Numbered from the stretch's first letter, positions 18,118 to 25,158 are shown. The stretch: 64,000 nucleotides of DNA from Microbispora hainanensis (GCF_036186745.1 NZ_CP108086.1:4154001-4218000); one strand, 5' to 3'. Numbers and translations: made by a program. Notes: generated from the letters alone by a model not told the origin.

Positions 18118-18202
18118 GGCCGCGGCCCGTCCAGTAGGCCGTGCCGTTGCGGGGTCCTAAGGTTCAAGAAGGCATGGCACGACCAGGGAACGGGAGTGGA
18201 CG

Positions 18203-19561
18203 ATGTACCTCGCCGAGGTCAAGGTCTCCGGCATTCGCGGGTTCTCCGGCCCCCGGAGCGTGGACCTTCGGCTTACCCGTCCCGACGGCAGCCATGCGGG
18301 CTGGACGGTCCTGGCCGGCCGCAACGGTTCGGGCAAGACGACATTGCTCCGTGCGATGGCGCTGGCGATGGCAGGCCCGTTCGTCGCTCGGAGCCTGGTG
18401 CCGGCCTTCGACGGCTGGATCTCCGATGACGAGCAGAAGGGCACCGTCGGAGCGGAAATCGCATTCGACGAGAAATGGGACGGATTTGCGTCTGTCAGGC
18501 GGGATGCGAGGAATCCTTTCCCGGTTCGCCTGACCTGGGCCCGGCAGCGGCTCGACGAGTCAGGGCAGTACGGCGCGCAGCCGGCATTGCACGCCGGTGA
18601 AAAGACTCCCGCTATGCGGGGGCCGTGGAGGGAAAACCCGCAGGGGTGGTTTGTCGCCGGTTATGGGCCTTTCCGTCGGTTGGTTGGAGGCTCGGCGGAT
18701 GCCCAGCGGCTCATGCTGGGCACGGGTGCCGTTTCTCGTCTGGCCAGCCTCTTTCACGAGGACGCTTCTCTCGCGGAGAGCGTGAGCTGGCTGATCGACC
18801 TGCATTTGCGTCGGCTGGAAGGGCGGCCGGGCGCCGAGCAGTTGCTCTCCTTCGTCATCGACCTCCTGAACGACGGACTTCTGCCCGATGGTTTCCGCGT
18901 CGTACGGGTGGACAGCGAGGGCTTGTGGGCCGAGCGGGACGGCCGGTTGATCGCGCTCAGAGAGATGAGCGACGGCTACCGGACCGTCACCGCACTGGTT
19001 CTCGACCTGCTGAGGCACATGAGAGATATGTACGGGGGTGCTATCACCGAGGTCTTCCTTGGAGCAGAGCGGTCGGAGGCGGGAAATCCGGTTGTTCATA
19101 TGCCGGGCGTCGTGCTGATCGATGAGATCGACGTGCATCTGCATGTGAGCTGGCAGAAAAGAATCGGCGAGTGGCTGAAGGCCCACTTTCCGGCTGTTCA
19201 GTTCATCGTCACCTCTCACAGCCCGTACATTTGCCAGAGCGCCGACCCCGGCGGGTTGATCAGGCTTGCGGGAGTGGACGAAGACGTTCCTCCACGCGTC
19301 GTGGAGCCGGACCTGTATGACCGCATCGTGTACGGCAGCGGTGACGACGCGCTGCTCACGGACCTCTTCGGCATCGACTCGCCCTACTCGGAACGCGCCG
19401 AAGAGTTGCGGCGTCGGCTGACCGTGCTCGAACGCGCCGTGCTGCGCGGCAGAGCGACGCCTGCGGAACTGGCCGAGTATGACCGTCTACGCGAAAGGCT
19501 CAGCAGCACGTTGACCACGAGAGTGGGCGAGGTGGCCCGGAGGATCGCCGACACGCCATGA
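18203..19561 (+). CDS. ptuA: AAA ATPase of a Septu-like (PtuA) system
   Basis: A 452-residue ABC/SMC-like AAA ATPase of the kind paired with HNH nucleases. Walker A is GRNGSGKTT (G39-T47, with K45). The signature-like segment is ALREMSDGYRTVTALVLDLL, and Walker B is GVVLIDEIDVHLH (D307, E308), followed by the H-loop region FIVTSHSPYICQ. Residues between Walker A and the signature form the family's insertion. ATG at 18203 follows GGGAG. The downstream HNH gene overlaps the stop by 4 nt (ATGA). In Septu systems PtuA senses phage infection and controls the PtuB nuclease. The assignment rests on domain pairing and order, with no database search. Confidence 0.8.
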   Translation: MYLAEVKVSGIRGFSGPRSVDLRLTRPDGSHAGWTVLAGRNGSGKTTLLRAMALAMAGPFVARSLVPAFDGWISDDEQKGTVGAEIAFDEKWDGFASVRRDARNPFPVRLTWARQRLDESGQYGAQPALHAGEKTPAMRGPWRENPQGWFVAGYGPFRRLVGGSADAQRLMLGTGAVSRLASLFHEDASLAESVSWLIDLHLRRLEGRPGAEQLLSFVIDLLNDGLLPDGFRVVRVDSEGLWAERDGRLIALREMSDGYRTVTALVLDLLRHMRDMYGGAITEVFLGAERSEAGNPVVHMPGVVLIDEIDVHLHVSWQKRIGEWLKAHFPAVQFIVTSHSPYICQSADPGGLIRLAGVDEDVPPRVVEPDLYDRIVYGSGDDALLTDLFGIDSPYSERAEELRRRLTVLERAVLRGRATPAELAEYDRLRERLSSTLTTRVGEVARRIADTP

Positions 19562-20304
19562 TCCGCCTATATCGTCTGGCGCTTCCCCCTGAGCTGGCCG
19601 AGCAGCTTGATGATCGCACGGGAAAGTTACGAGAGAAACGTGCAGACGGCTCGGTAGCGCGAGCTGAGTGGAAGTCCGCCAGGAACGTCCGGACGCAGCT
19701 GACGGTGCATCTCACCGGCATGACCACCGGCATCAGACGATGCATGTACTGCGGTGACGGCCTCGGTACGGACATCGACCACTTCGAGCCGCTCGCCGAG
19801 GCGCCGTTACGCGCCTTCGACTGGCCCAACCACCTGCTGGCCTGCTCCCACTGCAACAGCCACCAGAAGCGCGAGCTGTTCCCTCGGGACGAGGACGGCG
19901 CACCACTGCTCGTGGACCCTACGGCCGAGGATCCGTACGAGCATCTCGAACTCGTGCTAAGCACCGGCGTCTACGAGGCGTTGACGCGCAGGGGAGACAT
20001 CACGATCGAGGTCTTCGGCCTTAACCGAGCCGATCTCGTACGGGGCCGCGCCTCCGCCTTCGTCCGGACCGTCTCCATGCTCCGTGATCGGGCCAGGCTG
20101 CTCGGCTCGGACGCTGAAGAGGCGGCCGAAATCGTCACGTCCCTGCGCGATCAGCCGTTCGCCGATGTGCTCTACGCCATGCTCCGCTACCGGAGCCTTC
20201 CCGGGGCGCATCTTGTCCTGCGCGGCGGGGAAGTCGTCGACGCCCTCGGTGATCCGGCCCTCCAGTTCTGGCCGCACGCCGGCGAGTTCGAGCCGAGCCG
20301 GTGA
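19558..20304 (+). CDS. ptuB: HNH endonuclease of a Septu-like (PtuB) system
   Basis: A 248-residue HNH nuclease. Two CxxC knuckles, C62-MY-C65 and C96-SH-C99, bracket the HNH core DIDHFEPLAE (D74, H75) and CNSHQK, and WPNHLLAC precedes the second knuckle as in the PtuB/retron-HNH family. The N-terminal MIRLYRLALPPELAEQL is also PtuB-like. It starts on the ATG overlapping the ptuA stop, so the two are translationally coupled. The last residues HAGEFEPSR match the C-terminus of the upstream DUF397 protein and share its DNA, suggesting that the end was acquired by recombination. It probably cuts nucleic acid once released by PtuA. Confidence 0.8.
   Translation: MIRLYRLALPPELAEQLDDRTGKLREKRADGSVARAEWKSARNVRTQLTVHLTGMTTGIRRCMYCGDGLGTDIDHFEPLAEAPLRAFDWPNHLLACSHCNSHQKRELFPRDEDGAPLLVDPTAEDPYEHLELVLSTGVYEALTRRGDITIEVFGLNRADLVRGRASAFVRTVSMLRDRARLLGSDAEEAAEIVTSLRDQPFADVLYAMLRYRSLPGAHLVLRGGEVVDALGDPALQFWPHAGEFEPSR
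20275..20294 (+). repeat. Right copy of 20-bp direct repeat (end of HNH gene)
   Basis: Exact match to 18088-18107; it encodes HAGEFEP at the C-terminus of the HNH protein. Spacing between the copies is about 2.19 kb, which is the length of the defence cassette. Confidence 0.85.
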
Positions 20305-20347
20305 CCGGCCCTCGCGCTGATCCGTACGCGAGGGCCGGGCGGGGTGG

Positions 20348-20713
20348 TCAGCTCTCGATGAGCTGGTGATCGGTCCTGATCCGGCCGTCCTCGCCGAGCG
20401 TGAGGAAGTCGAACCCGACCGAGTCCACCTCGCCGGAGGCCGTACGCACCATCTCCCAGTTGAAGCGGACCGCGCCGTGGTGGCCGTTCGCGTTCTCCAC
20501 GGCCCGGAAGACGTACGTGCCCGGAGCCACCCACTTGTCGTACGACGTGGCGATGCGCTCCTCCAGCTCCGCGTGGCCGTGGGCCTCCATCGACGGGGTG
20601 TAGTGGGCGGCGTCGGGGGCGAACAGCCGGGCGATCGACTCGCGGCGTACGGCGGGGTCGGGCTCGTTCCACACGGCGGCGTAGCGGCGGGCCAGGTCGT
20701 TGAGATCGTTCAT
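20348..20713 (-). CDS. SnoaL-like (NTF2-fold) protein
   Basis: A 121-residue protein of the SnoaL/nuclear-transport-factor-2 fold. The typical N-terminal helix LNDLARRYAAVWNEPDPAVRRESIARLFAPDA and the strand with VGFDFLTLGEDGRIRTDHQL are clear. Such proteins are small cyclases, isomerases or ligand-binding proteins; the substrate is unknown. ATG at 20713 follows GAAGGAG. It is divergent from a TetR regulator and separated from it by a small membrane ORF and a probable operator, so it is likely under that regulator's control. Confidence 0.88.
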   Translation of the reverse strand: MNDLNDLARRYAAVWNEPDPAVRRESIARLFAPDAAHYTPSMEAHGHAELEERIATSYDKWVAPGTYVFRAVENANGHHGAVRFNWEMVRTASGEVDSVGFDFLTLGEDGRIRTDHQLIES

Positions 20714-20736
20714 GGTTCTCCTTCGCTGATGACGGG

Positions 20737-20868
20737 TCAGGCCGTGGCCCTGGCGCGCGGAAGCCACTGGACGAGAGCGGCGATGGCCAGGGTGATGACG
20801 ATGAGGTGGACGAGCCCGTGCTGGAACGCGACGGTGCCGCCGCCGTGGATAGAACGATCGGTATGCAC
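20737..20868 (-). CDS. Possible 43-residue membrane protein or gene remnant
   Basis: Starting at GTG 20868 the frame encodes 43 residues with one membrane segment (GLVHLIVITLAIAALVQWLP) and a basic end. It lies 23 nt upstream of the SnoaL gene on the same strand. The ribosome site is poor, and it may be the tail of a lost membrane protein. Confidence 0.35.
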   Translation of the reverse strand: MHTDRSIHGGGTVAFQHGLVHLIVITLAIAALVQWLPRARATA

Positions 20869-20876
20869 CGCCCAAT

Positions 20877-20896
20877 TAGATAGACTGGTTGATCTA
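20877..20896. promoter_or_regulatory. Imperfect palindrome, probable TetR operator
   Basis: TAGATAGAC and GTTGATCTA form 9-nt arms with 7 of 9 positions matching around a 2-nt centre. The site lies between the divergent SnoaL-side gene and the tetR gene (28 nt before its GTG), the usual place for TetR autoregulation. Confidence 0.55.
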
Positions 20897-20923
20897 CTGT
20901 CAAGTGCGTGCCAGAATCGGCAT

Positions 20924-21481
20924 GTGACGACGAGACCCGGTCCCCGCCAGCGGCTGCTCGACGCCGCCAGGGAGCTCACCTACAGCCAGGGCGTACAGGT
21001 GGGCGTCGACGCGATCCTCAAGCAGGCGGACGTCGCGAGACGCTCGCTCTATCAGCACTTCGGCGGCAAGGACGGCCTCGTGGCCGAGGTGCTGCGCAGC
21101 GACGGCGGGCTGGACCGCTACCGCCAGGTCATGGACGCGGCGGGGGACGATCCGCGCGAGCGGGTGCTGGCCGTGTTCGACGAGCTCGACGTGATCACCT
21201 CGCAGCCGGCCTTCCGCGGGTGCCGTTACACCGCGGCCGAGCTCGCGCTCACCGACCCCGCGCATCCGGCGCACGGGGAGGTGCGGTCCTTCAAGGAGGG
21301 CCTGCACCGGTTGATGGCGGCGGAGCTGACCCGCCACGGGCATCCCGCTCCCGACGCGGGCGCCGACCAGCTCCTCGTGCTCATCGACGGCGTGCTCGCC
21401 CACGCCGTCACCCGGCCCGCCGCCCGTCCGGCCCTGGCCGCGCGGGCGCTCGCGGAAGCCGTGTTCGCCACGTCGAGATGA
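20924..21481 (+). CDS. TetR-family transcriptional regulator
   Basis: A 185-residue regulator. The N-terminal HTH runs from RQRLLDAARELTYSQGVQVGVDAIL to ADVARRSLYQHFGGKDGLV, and the C-terminal half resembles the TetR_C group with FRGCRYTAAELALTDPAHPAH. A GTG at 20924 (VTTRPGPRQ) is used because it begins just before the HTH. The product probably represses the divergent SnoaL gene and itself through the palindrome at 20877-20896. Confidence 0.9.
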   Translation: MTTRPGPRQRLLDAARELTYSQGVQVGVDAILKQADVARRSLYQHFGGKDGLVAEVLRSDGGLDRYRQVMDAAGDDPRERVLAVFDELDVITSQPAFRGCRYTAAELALTDPAHPAHGEVRSFKEGLHRLMAAELTRHGHPAPDAGADQLLVLIDGVLAHAVTRPAARPALAARALAEAVFATSR

Positions 21482-21591
21482 TTGGCCTCGCCCGAATTTG
21501 ACTGTTTCGGTCATCTCCTGGTTGATGATCCGCAAAGATGATCGCCAGGACGCCGCCCGGACCGAGGGCGGCGGTTGGGAAAGGACAACGT

Positions 21592-22074
21592 ATGCGCAGG
21601 TCCGCGAGTACGGTCGTCGTCGCTGCGGCGCTGGCCGTCGGAGGGCTCGTCGCCAACCCGGCATACGCGATCTCCGCCGGCTACACCCCCGAGGGCGTGT
21701 GCGGCTCCGGCTTCGGCCGGGTCAGCGATGACGGCAGCCGGGCGGTGAAGACCCCTTCGGGGCGGGTCTTCGGGCGGGTCTACCTGCTCTACAACCGCAA
21801 GACCGGGCAGAACTGCGTCGTCACCATCAAGTCGTCGTACGCCGGCACGGCCACCCGGACGTCCGCGACCCTGGTGACGCAGGTCAGGCGCCACCGCGAC
21901 GAGCCGGTGACCACCGCGCACAAGAGCGACAGCGGGAAGTACAAGTACTACGCCGGTCCGATCAAGCTGTACGCCAAGGGCCTGTGTGTCAAATACTCGG
22001 GCACGATCGCCGACACCCGCATCAACGGCGAGGTCGCGAGCGGCGGTCGCAGCGGATGGGGCAACTGCGGCTGA
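21592..22074 (+). CDS. Secreted hypothetical protein
   Basis: A 160-residue exported protein. It has a classical signal peptide (MRRSASTVVVAAALAVGGLVANPAYA, cut likely after AYA). The mature part is rich in Tyr, Lys, Gly and Ser with four cysteines (EGVCGSG, GQNCVV, GLCVKY, WGNCG), probably two disulphides. The pattern RVYLLYNRKTGQNCVVTIKS with a later GLCVKYSGTI resembles small secreted actinomycete proteins of unknown role, sometimes annotated as spore-associated. ATG at 21592 follows AAAGGA. A strong terminator follows the stop, so it is a single-gene unit. Confidence 0.85.
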   Translation: MRRSASTVVVAAALAVGGLVANPAYAISAGYTPEGVCGSGFGRVSDDGSRAVKTPSGRVFGRVYLLYNRKTGQNCVVTIKSSYAGTATRTSATLVTQVRRHRDEPVTTAHKSDSGKYKYYAGPIKLYAKGLCVKYSGTIADTRINGEVASGGRSGWGNCG

Positions 22075-22115
22075 TTCCGGACGTCCGCACCACGGCCCGG
22101 TGAGGCCGGCTTGTG

Positions 22116-22145
22116 GGGGCCGCCCGGCCTGCGCCGGGCGGCCCC
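22116..22145. terminator. Perfect 12-bp hairpin terminator
   Basis: GGGGCCGCCCGG and CCGGGCGGCCCC pair perfectly around a 6-nt loop, 41 nt after the secreted-protein stop. No T-run follows (TCTCACG), as is common in actinomycetes. Confidence 0.8.
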
Positions 22146-22172
22146 TCTCACGTGCGGCTTTCGGGCCGGCCG

Positions 22173-22210
22173 AAAATGATTGGCGGGCCGGACGGCAGGT
22201 CCGATAGAAC
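22173..22210 (+). promoter_or_regulatory. WhiB7-type promoter of the GNAT gene
   Basis: An AAAAT block (22173-22177) lies 2 nt before a TTGGCG -35 (22180-22185), and TAGAAC (22205-22210) serves as -10 after 19 nt. The A/T block just upstream of the -35 is the hallmark of WhiB7-activated promoters. The first 18 nt nearly match those of the erm promoter at 24151. Confidence 0.65.
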
Positions 22211-22246
22211 AGGCGGACCTTCGAGGACGAGAGGAGGGACGAGCCG

Positions 22247-22300
22247 ATGTACACCGAAAACGTCGTGCCGGTTCCTTCCCGGGGTGTGGCCGGACGCTGA
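22247..22300 (+). CDS. 17-residue leader ORF upstream of the GNAT gene
   Basis: ATG at 22247 follows a strong GAGGAGGGA and encodes MYTENVVPVPSRGVAGR, ending at TGA 22298-22300, 40 nt before the GNAT start. Sequences CCCGGGGT and ACCCCTGGG across its end can pair with a one-base bulge. Position between a WhiB7-like promoter and a resistance-type gene suggests a translational sensor or leader peptide. Confidence 0.55.
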   Translation: MYTENVVPVPSRGVAGR

Positions 22301-22340
22301 CCCCTGGGCGCGAGCGGCGCACCTCACCCGAGGAAGTGCA

Positions 22341-23300
22341 GTGAACCCCGAAAACCTGATCATTCGCCCCATCGCGGGGCGTTCGGAACTCGACCTTTTC
22401 CGCCGTCTGCCCTACGTACTGAACGACGAGCTGGACGACGACCTCGCCGCCGGTCGGCGGCGGCCCGAGTGGATGTGGATGGCGTTGCGCGGCGACCACC
22501 TCGTCGCACGGTTGTCCTGGTGGGCCCCGCGTGCGGGCGAGCCGCCGGAGCTGCTGGACATCCTCGATCTCGACGACGCCACGCCCGCACCGGCGAGCAT
22601 CGACGCCGGGGTCCGGCTGTTCGAGACCGCGAGCGCCGCGGTGCTGCCCGCCGGGGTTCGCCCACCGGAGCACAACGCGTACGTCCCCCCGCGGTGGCGC
22701 GACGACGCGGAGGCGAGGCGTGCGGTCGAGGGCCGCATCGCCGTACTGGAGCGAACCGGTGCCCGGCCGCTCGTCGAACGGCTGCGGCTGGAGTGGCGTC
22801 CGGGCGCGCCCATCGCACCGCCGAGCGGCCGGCTGGCCTTCCGCCCCGTGTCCGGGAGGGAGGAGCTGGTCGCGCTGATGACCCTCGTCCTCGACGGCAC
22901 GCTCGACGCCCACAGCCGCGCCGACCTCGTCCGCATGCCCGCCGAGCAGGCCGCGGCCCTGCACTACGACGACGAGCTCGCCCACTATCCGAGCCCACGG
23001 GAATGGTGGCGGATCGGCACATCACCCGAAGGCGAACCCGTGGGATTCGTCATCCCGGCGCGCAACTCCTACAACGCGATGATCGCGTACATCGGGGTCG
23101 TGCCCGCGCACCGCGGCAAGGGCTACATCGACGACCTGCTGGCCGAGGGGACGCGGATCCTCGCGGAGCAGGACGTCCCGCGTGTCCGCGCCGCCACGGA
23201 TGTCGGGAACGTCCCGATGGCCCAGGCGTTCCTCCGTGCCGGATACGAGGTCATCGGGCGGCGTATCGACATGACCTGGAGCGAAGGCGAGTCCCAGTAG
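22341..23300 (+). CDS. Tandem GNAT acetyltransferase
   Basis: A 319-residue protein with two GNAT-like halves. Residues about 5-110 are degenerate (LIIRPIAGRSELDLFRRLPY). The second half (about 165-318) is complete, with PEGEPVGFVIPARN, the acetyl-CoA loop IGVVPAHRGKGYIDDLL, and DVGNVPMAQAFLRAGYEVIGRR. GTG at 22341 follows GAGGAAG. It would acetylate an amine of a small molecule or protein. The promoter and leader ORF match those of the nearby erm gene, suggesting a role in antibiotic tolerance, as with WhiB7-dependent eis; the true substrate is unknown. An 11-bp hairpin terminates the unit. Confidence 0.85.
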   Translation: MNPENLIIRPIAGRSELDLFRRLPYVLNDELDDDLAAGRRRPEWMWMALRGDHLVARLSWWAPRAGEPPELLDILDLDDATPAPASIDAGVRLFETASAAVLPAGVRPPEHNAYVPPRWRDDAEARRAVEGRIAVLERTGARPLVERLRLEWRPGAPIAPPSGRLAFRPVSGREELVALMTLVLDGTLDAHSRADLVRMPAEQAAALHYDDELAHYPSPREWWRIGTSPEGEPVGFVIPARNSYNAMIAYIGVVPAHRGKGYIDDLLAEGTRILAEQDVPRVRAATDVGNVPMAQAFLRAGYEVIGRRIDMTWSEGESQ

Positions 23301-23307
23301 TTCGTCA

Positions 23308-23340
23308 CCCCCGGACCCCGGCGCTCACCGGGTCCGGGGG
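23308..23340. terminator. Perfect 11-bp hairpin after the GNAT gene
   Basis: CCCCCGGACCC (23308-23318) pairs exactly with GGGTCCGGGGG (23330-23340) around an 11-nt loop, 7 nt after the stop codon. No T-run. Confidence 0.75.
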
Positions 23341-23366
23341 CCTCCGGGGACCCCTCAGGGCGCCCT

Positions 23367-23498
23367 TCACGGAGCGTCGCCGCGCGGCGTGCTCACCCGC
23401 ACACGACCGTCCACACCGGAGACCGTCATCGTGCCGTCGGCGACGAGGCCCGTGATCGAGGCGTCGCGCGGCACGGTGATGTCGTACGCGACACGACA
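23367..23498 (-). pseudogene. C-terminal remnant of a DUF4097 (toastrack) protein
   Basis: The minus strand encodes about 41 residues with the DUF4097 repeat pattern (VAYDITVPRDASITGL, then TMTVSGVDGRVRVSTP) and a stop at 23367. Everything upstream on that strand is replaced by the MMPL relic, so only the C-terminus of the gene survives. Confidence 0.65.
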
Positions 23499-24110
23499 CG
23501 GGCGGATTCTCGGCTGGCACGCCAGCGTGCAGGAGGAGCGGCCGCCCCACGTCGTCGGGTTCGTCGTCCTGCTGTGCCTCGTGGTCATGCTGGTCGCGTT
23601 CCGCTCAATCCTCGTCACCCTGGTCACCGGCCTGCTCAACCTGATCTCCGTGGCGGCGGCCTACTGCATCCTCGTGCTCGTCTTCCAGAATGACTGGGCC
23701 GAGCCTGTCCTGGGATTCCAGTCGAACGGCGCCGTCGTCTCGTGGATCCCGTTGATCCTCTTCGTCGTCCTGTTCGGCCTGTCCATGGACTACCACGTGT
23801 TCGTGCTCAGCCGGATTCGCGAGGCGGTCGTCAGGGGCGAGGGGGTCAAGGACGCCGTCCGGAGCGGCATCGTCAGGGCCGCGGGGTCGTCACCAGCGCC
23901 GCCGTCATCATGGTTGCGGTGTTCGCCCTCCTCGCGACCCTCTCGACGCTGGAGATGAAGCAGCTCGGAGGCGGCCTGGCGGTGGCGATCCTGCTGGACG
24001 CGACCGTCGTCCGGGGCCTGCTGCGGCCGGGGCTCCTGGCCCTCCTCGGCCGTCCGGCCTGGCGGGAGGTGCGGTTTCTTCGCAGGCTTCCGTCGGTCGC
24101 GCACGACTGA
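23499..24110 (+). pseudogene. Remnant of an MMPL/RND-family exporter
   Basis: The C-terminal third of an MMPL transporter: membrane helices VVGFVVLLCLVVMLVAFRS, LLNLISVAAAYCILVLVFQ and the hallmark LFGLSMDYHVFVLSRIREA. Near 23890 the frame shifts by one base (four G where five would keep frame). Past that point the other frame reads VVTSAAVIMVAVFALLATLS and EMKQLGGGLAVAILLDATVV to a stop at 24110. The first two thirds are absent, cut at the junction with the DUF4097 remnant. The gene is dead, unless the single-base shift is a sequencing error, and even then it is truncated. Confidence 0.85.
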
Positions 24111-24151
24111 CACCGTCCTCGGGCGCCGGGAACGGCGGAGGACACGCGCGG

Positions 24152-24190
24152 AAAATGGTTTGCGGGTCCCGCCGTCGTCCTCGCTAGGGT
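24152..24190 (+). promoter_or_regulatory. WhiB7-type promoter of the erm gene
   Basis: AAAAT (24152-24156) lies just upstream of a TTTGCGG -35 region (24159-24165), with TAGGGT (24185-24190) as -10. Spacing and sequence parallel the GNAT promoter at 22173. The leader peptide begins 8 nt past the -10, so its mRNA is nearly leaderless. Confidence 0.65.
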
Positions 24191-24197
24191 GACGCTC

Positions 24198-24239
24198 ATG
24201 GGCTGCTTCGCATGCTTCACGAGGATCCGCCGCTCATAG
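24198..24239 (+). CDS. Erm leader peptide (13 residues)
   Basis: ATG at 24198 opens a frame encoding MGCFACFTRIRRS and ending in TAG 24237-24239. The stop lies within the hairpin whose left arm is its last codons. Short leader ORFs before erm genes stall ribosomes in the presence of macrolides; this one has the right place and size. There is no good upstream ribosome site, consistent with a leaderless start. Confidence 0.65.
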   Translation: MGCFACFTRIRRS

Positions 24240-24249
24240 CGGCGGATCC
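24223..24249 (+). promoter_or_regulatory. Attenuator hairpin overlapping the erm leader ORF
   Basis: GGATCCGCCGC and GCGGCGGATCC pair perfectly (11 bp) around the loop TCATA, followed by CCTTCCTTT. The left arm is the end of the leader ORF, so ribosome position would decide whether it folds. It can act as a transcription attenuator upstream of erm, about 93 nt before its start. Confidence 0.7.
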
Positions 24250-24342
24250 CTTCCTTTCGTACGGCTCCGCCGCCATCGGTGTCCTCGCCGGTGCGGCGCT
24301 TCGTGCTGCCCGGCTCCGATCGCGCACTCGCGGAGCACTTTC

Positions 24343-25119
24343 ATGGTTCATCAGGGCGGACGGCACGAGCTCGGCCAGAACTTCCTCGTCGACCGCATGG
24401 TGGTCGCACGCATAGGGGACCTCGTCGCCGGGACGACCGGCCCGATCGTCGAGGTCGGCGCGGGCGACGGCGCGCTCACGCTTCCCCTCAGCCGGTACGG
24501 CAGGCCGGTGACGGCCGTCGAGGTCGATCCCGGGCGGGCACGCCGGCTGGCCCGGCGCGTCCCGGCCAACGTCACCGTCGTCGCCGCCGACATCCTGCGG
24601 TTCCGGTTTCCCCGGCATCCTCACGTGGTCGTCGGAAACCTGCCGTTCCATCTCACGACCTCGATCATGCGGCGGCTCCTCGCGGCGTCCGGCTGGAGAA
24701 CGTCGGTGCTGCTGGTGCAGTGGGAGGTCGCCCGGCGGCGGGCCGGCGTCGGCGGCGCCAGCATGCTGACCGCCGCCTGGTGGCCGTGGTACGCGTTCGA
24801 GGTGCATGCGCGGGTGCCCGCCCGTTCGTTCCGGCCCACCCCCTCGGTCGACGGCGGGCTGCTCACCATGACGCGCAGGGCCGCACCTCTCGTCGATGAG
24901 CGGGAGCCCTACCAGGACCTCGTACGCCGGGTCTTCACCGGCCGAGGGCGCGGCCTCGCGGAGATCCTCGAACGCACCGGATGCCTGGACCGCCGGGCCG
25001 TACGCGCCTGGGCGCGTGAGGCCGGGGTGGCGCCCAACGCGCTGCCCAAGGACCTGACCGCCGATCAGTGGGCGTCCCTCTGGCGGGAAGTGGCGCGGAA
25101 CCGGCGGCCAGGCCTGTGA
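24343..25119 (+). CDS. erm: Erm-type 23S rRNA adenine N6-methyltransferase
   Basis: A 258-residue class I methylase of the Erm/KsgA family. The start GRHELGQNFLVD is the Erm signature. SAM motif I is IVEVGAGDGALTLPLS, motif II AVEVDPGRARRLA, the acidic motif AADILRFRFP, and the catalytic motif IV VVGNLPFHLTTSI (NLPF). It would N6-dimethylate A2058 of 23S rRNA and give macrolide-lincosamide-streptogramin B resistance. The C-terminal helical domain is shortened but recognisable (FRPTPSVDGGLL). ATG at 24343 follows GGAG at 8 nt. Expression is probably controlled by the WhiB7-like promoter and the leader hairpin upstream. A self-protection role cannot be shown from this window. Confidence 0.93.
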   Translation: MVHQGGRHELGQNFLVDRMVVARIGDLVAGTTGPIVEVGAGDGALTLPLSRYGRPVTAVEVDPGRARRLARRVPANVTVVAADILRFRFPRHPHVVVGNLPFHLTTSIMRRLLAASGWRTSVLLVQWEVARRRAGVGGASMLTAAWWPWYAFEVHARVPARSFRPTPSVDGGLLTMTRRAAPLVDEREPYQDLVRRVFTGRGRGLAEILERTGCLDRRAVRAWAREAGVAPNALPKDLTADQWASLWREVARNRRPGL

Positions 25120-25158
25120 TGATGTCCTTTTCCCCGCATCGTGGACGAAAGGAATCAC

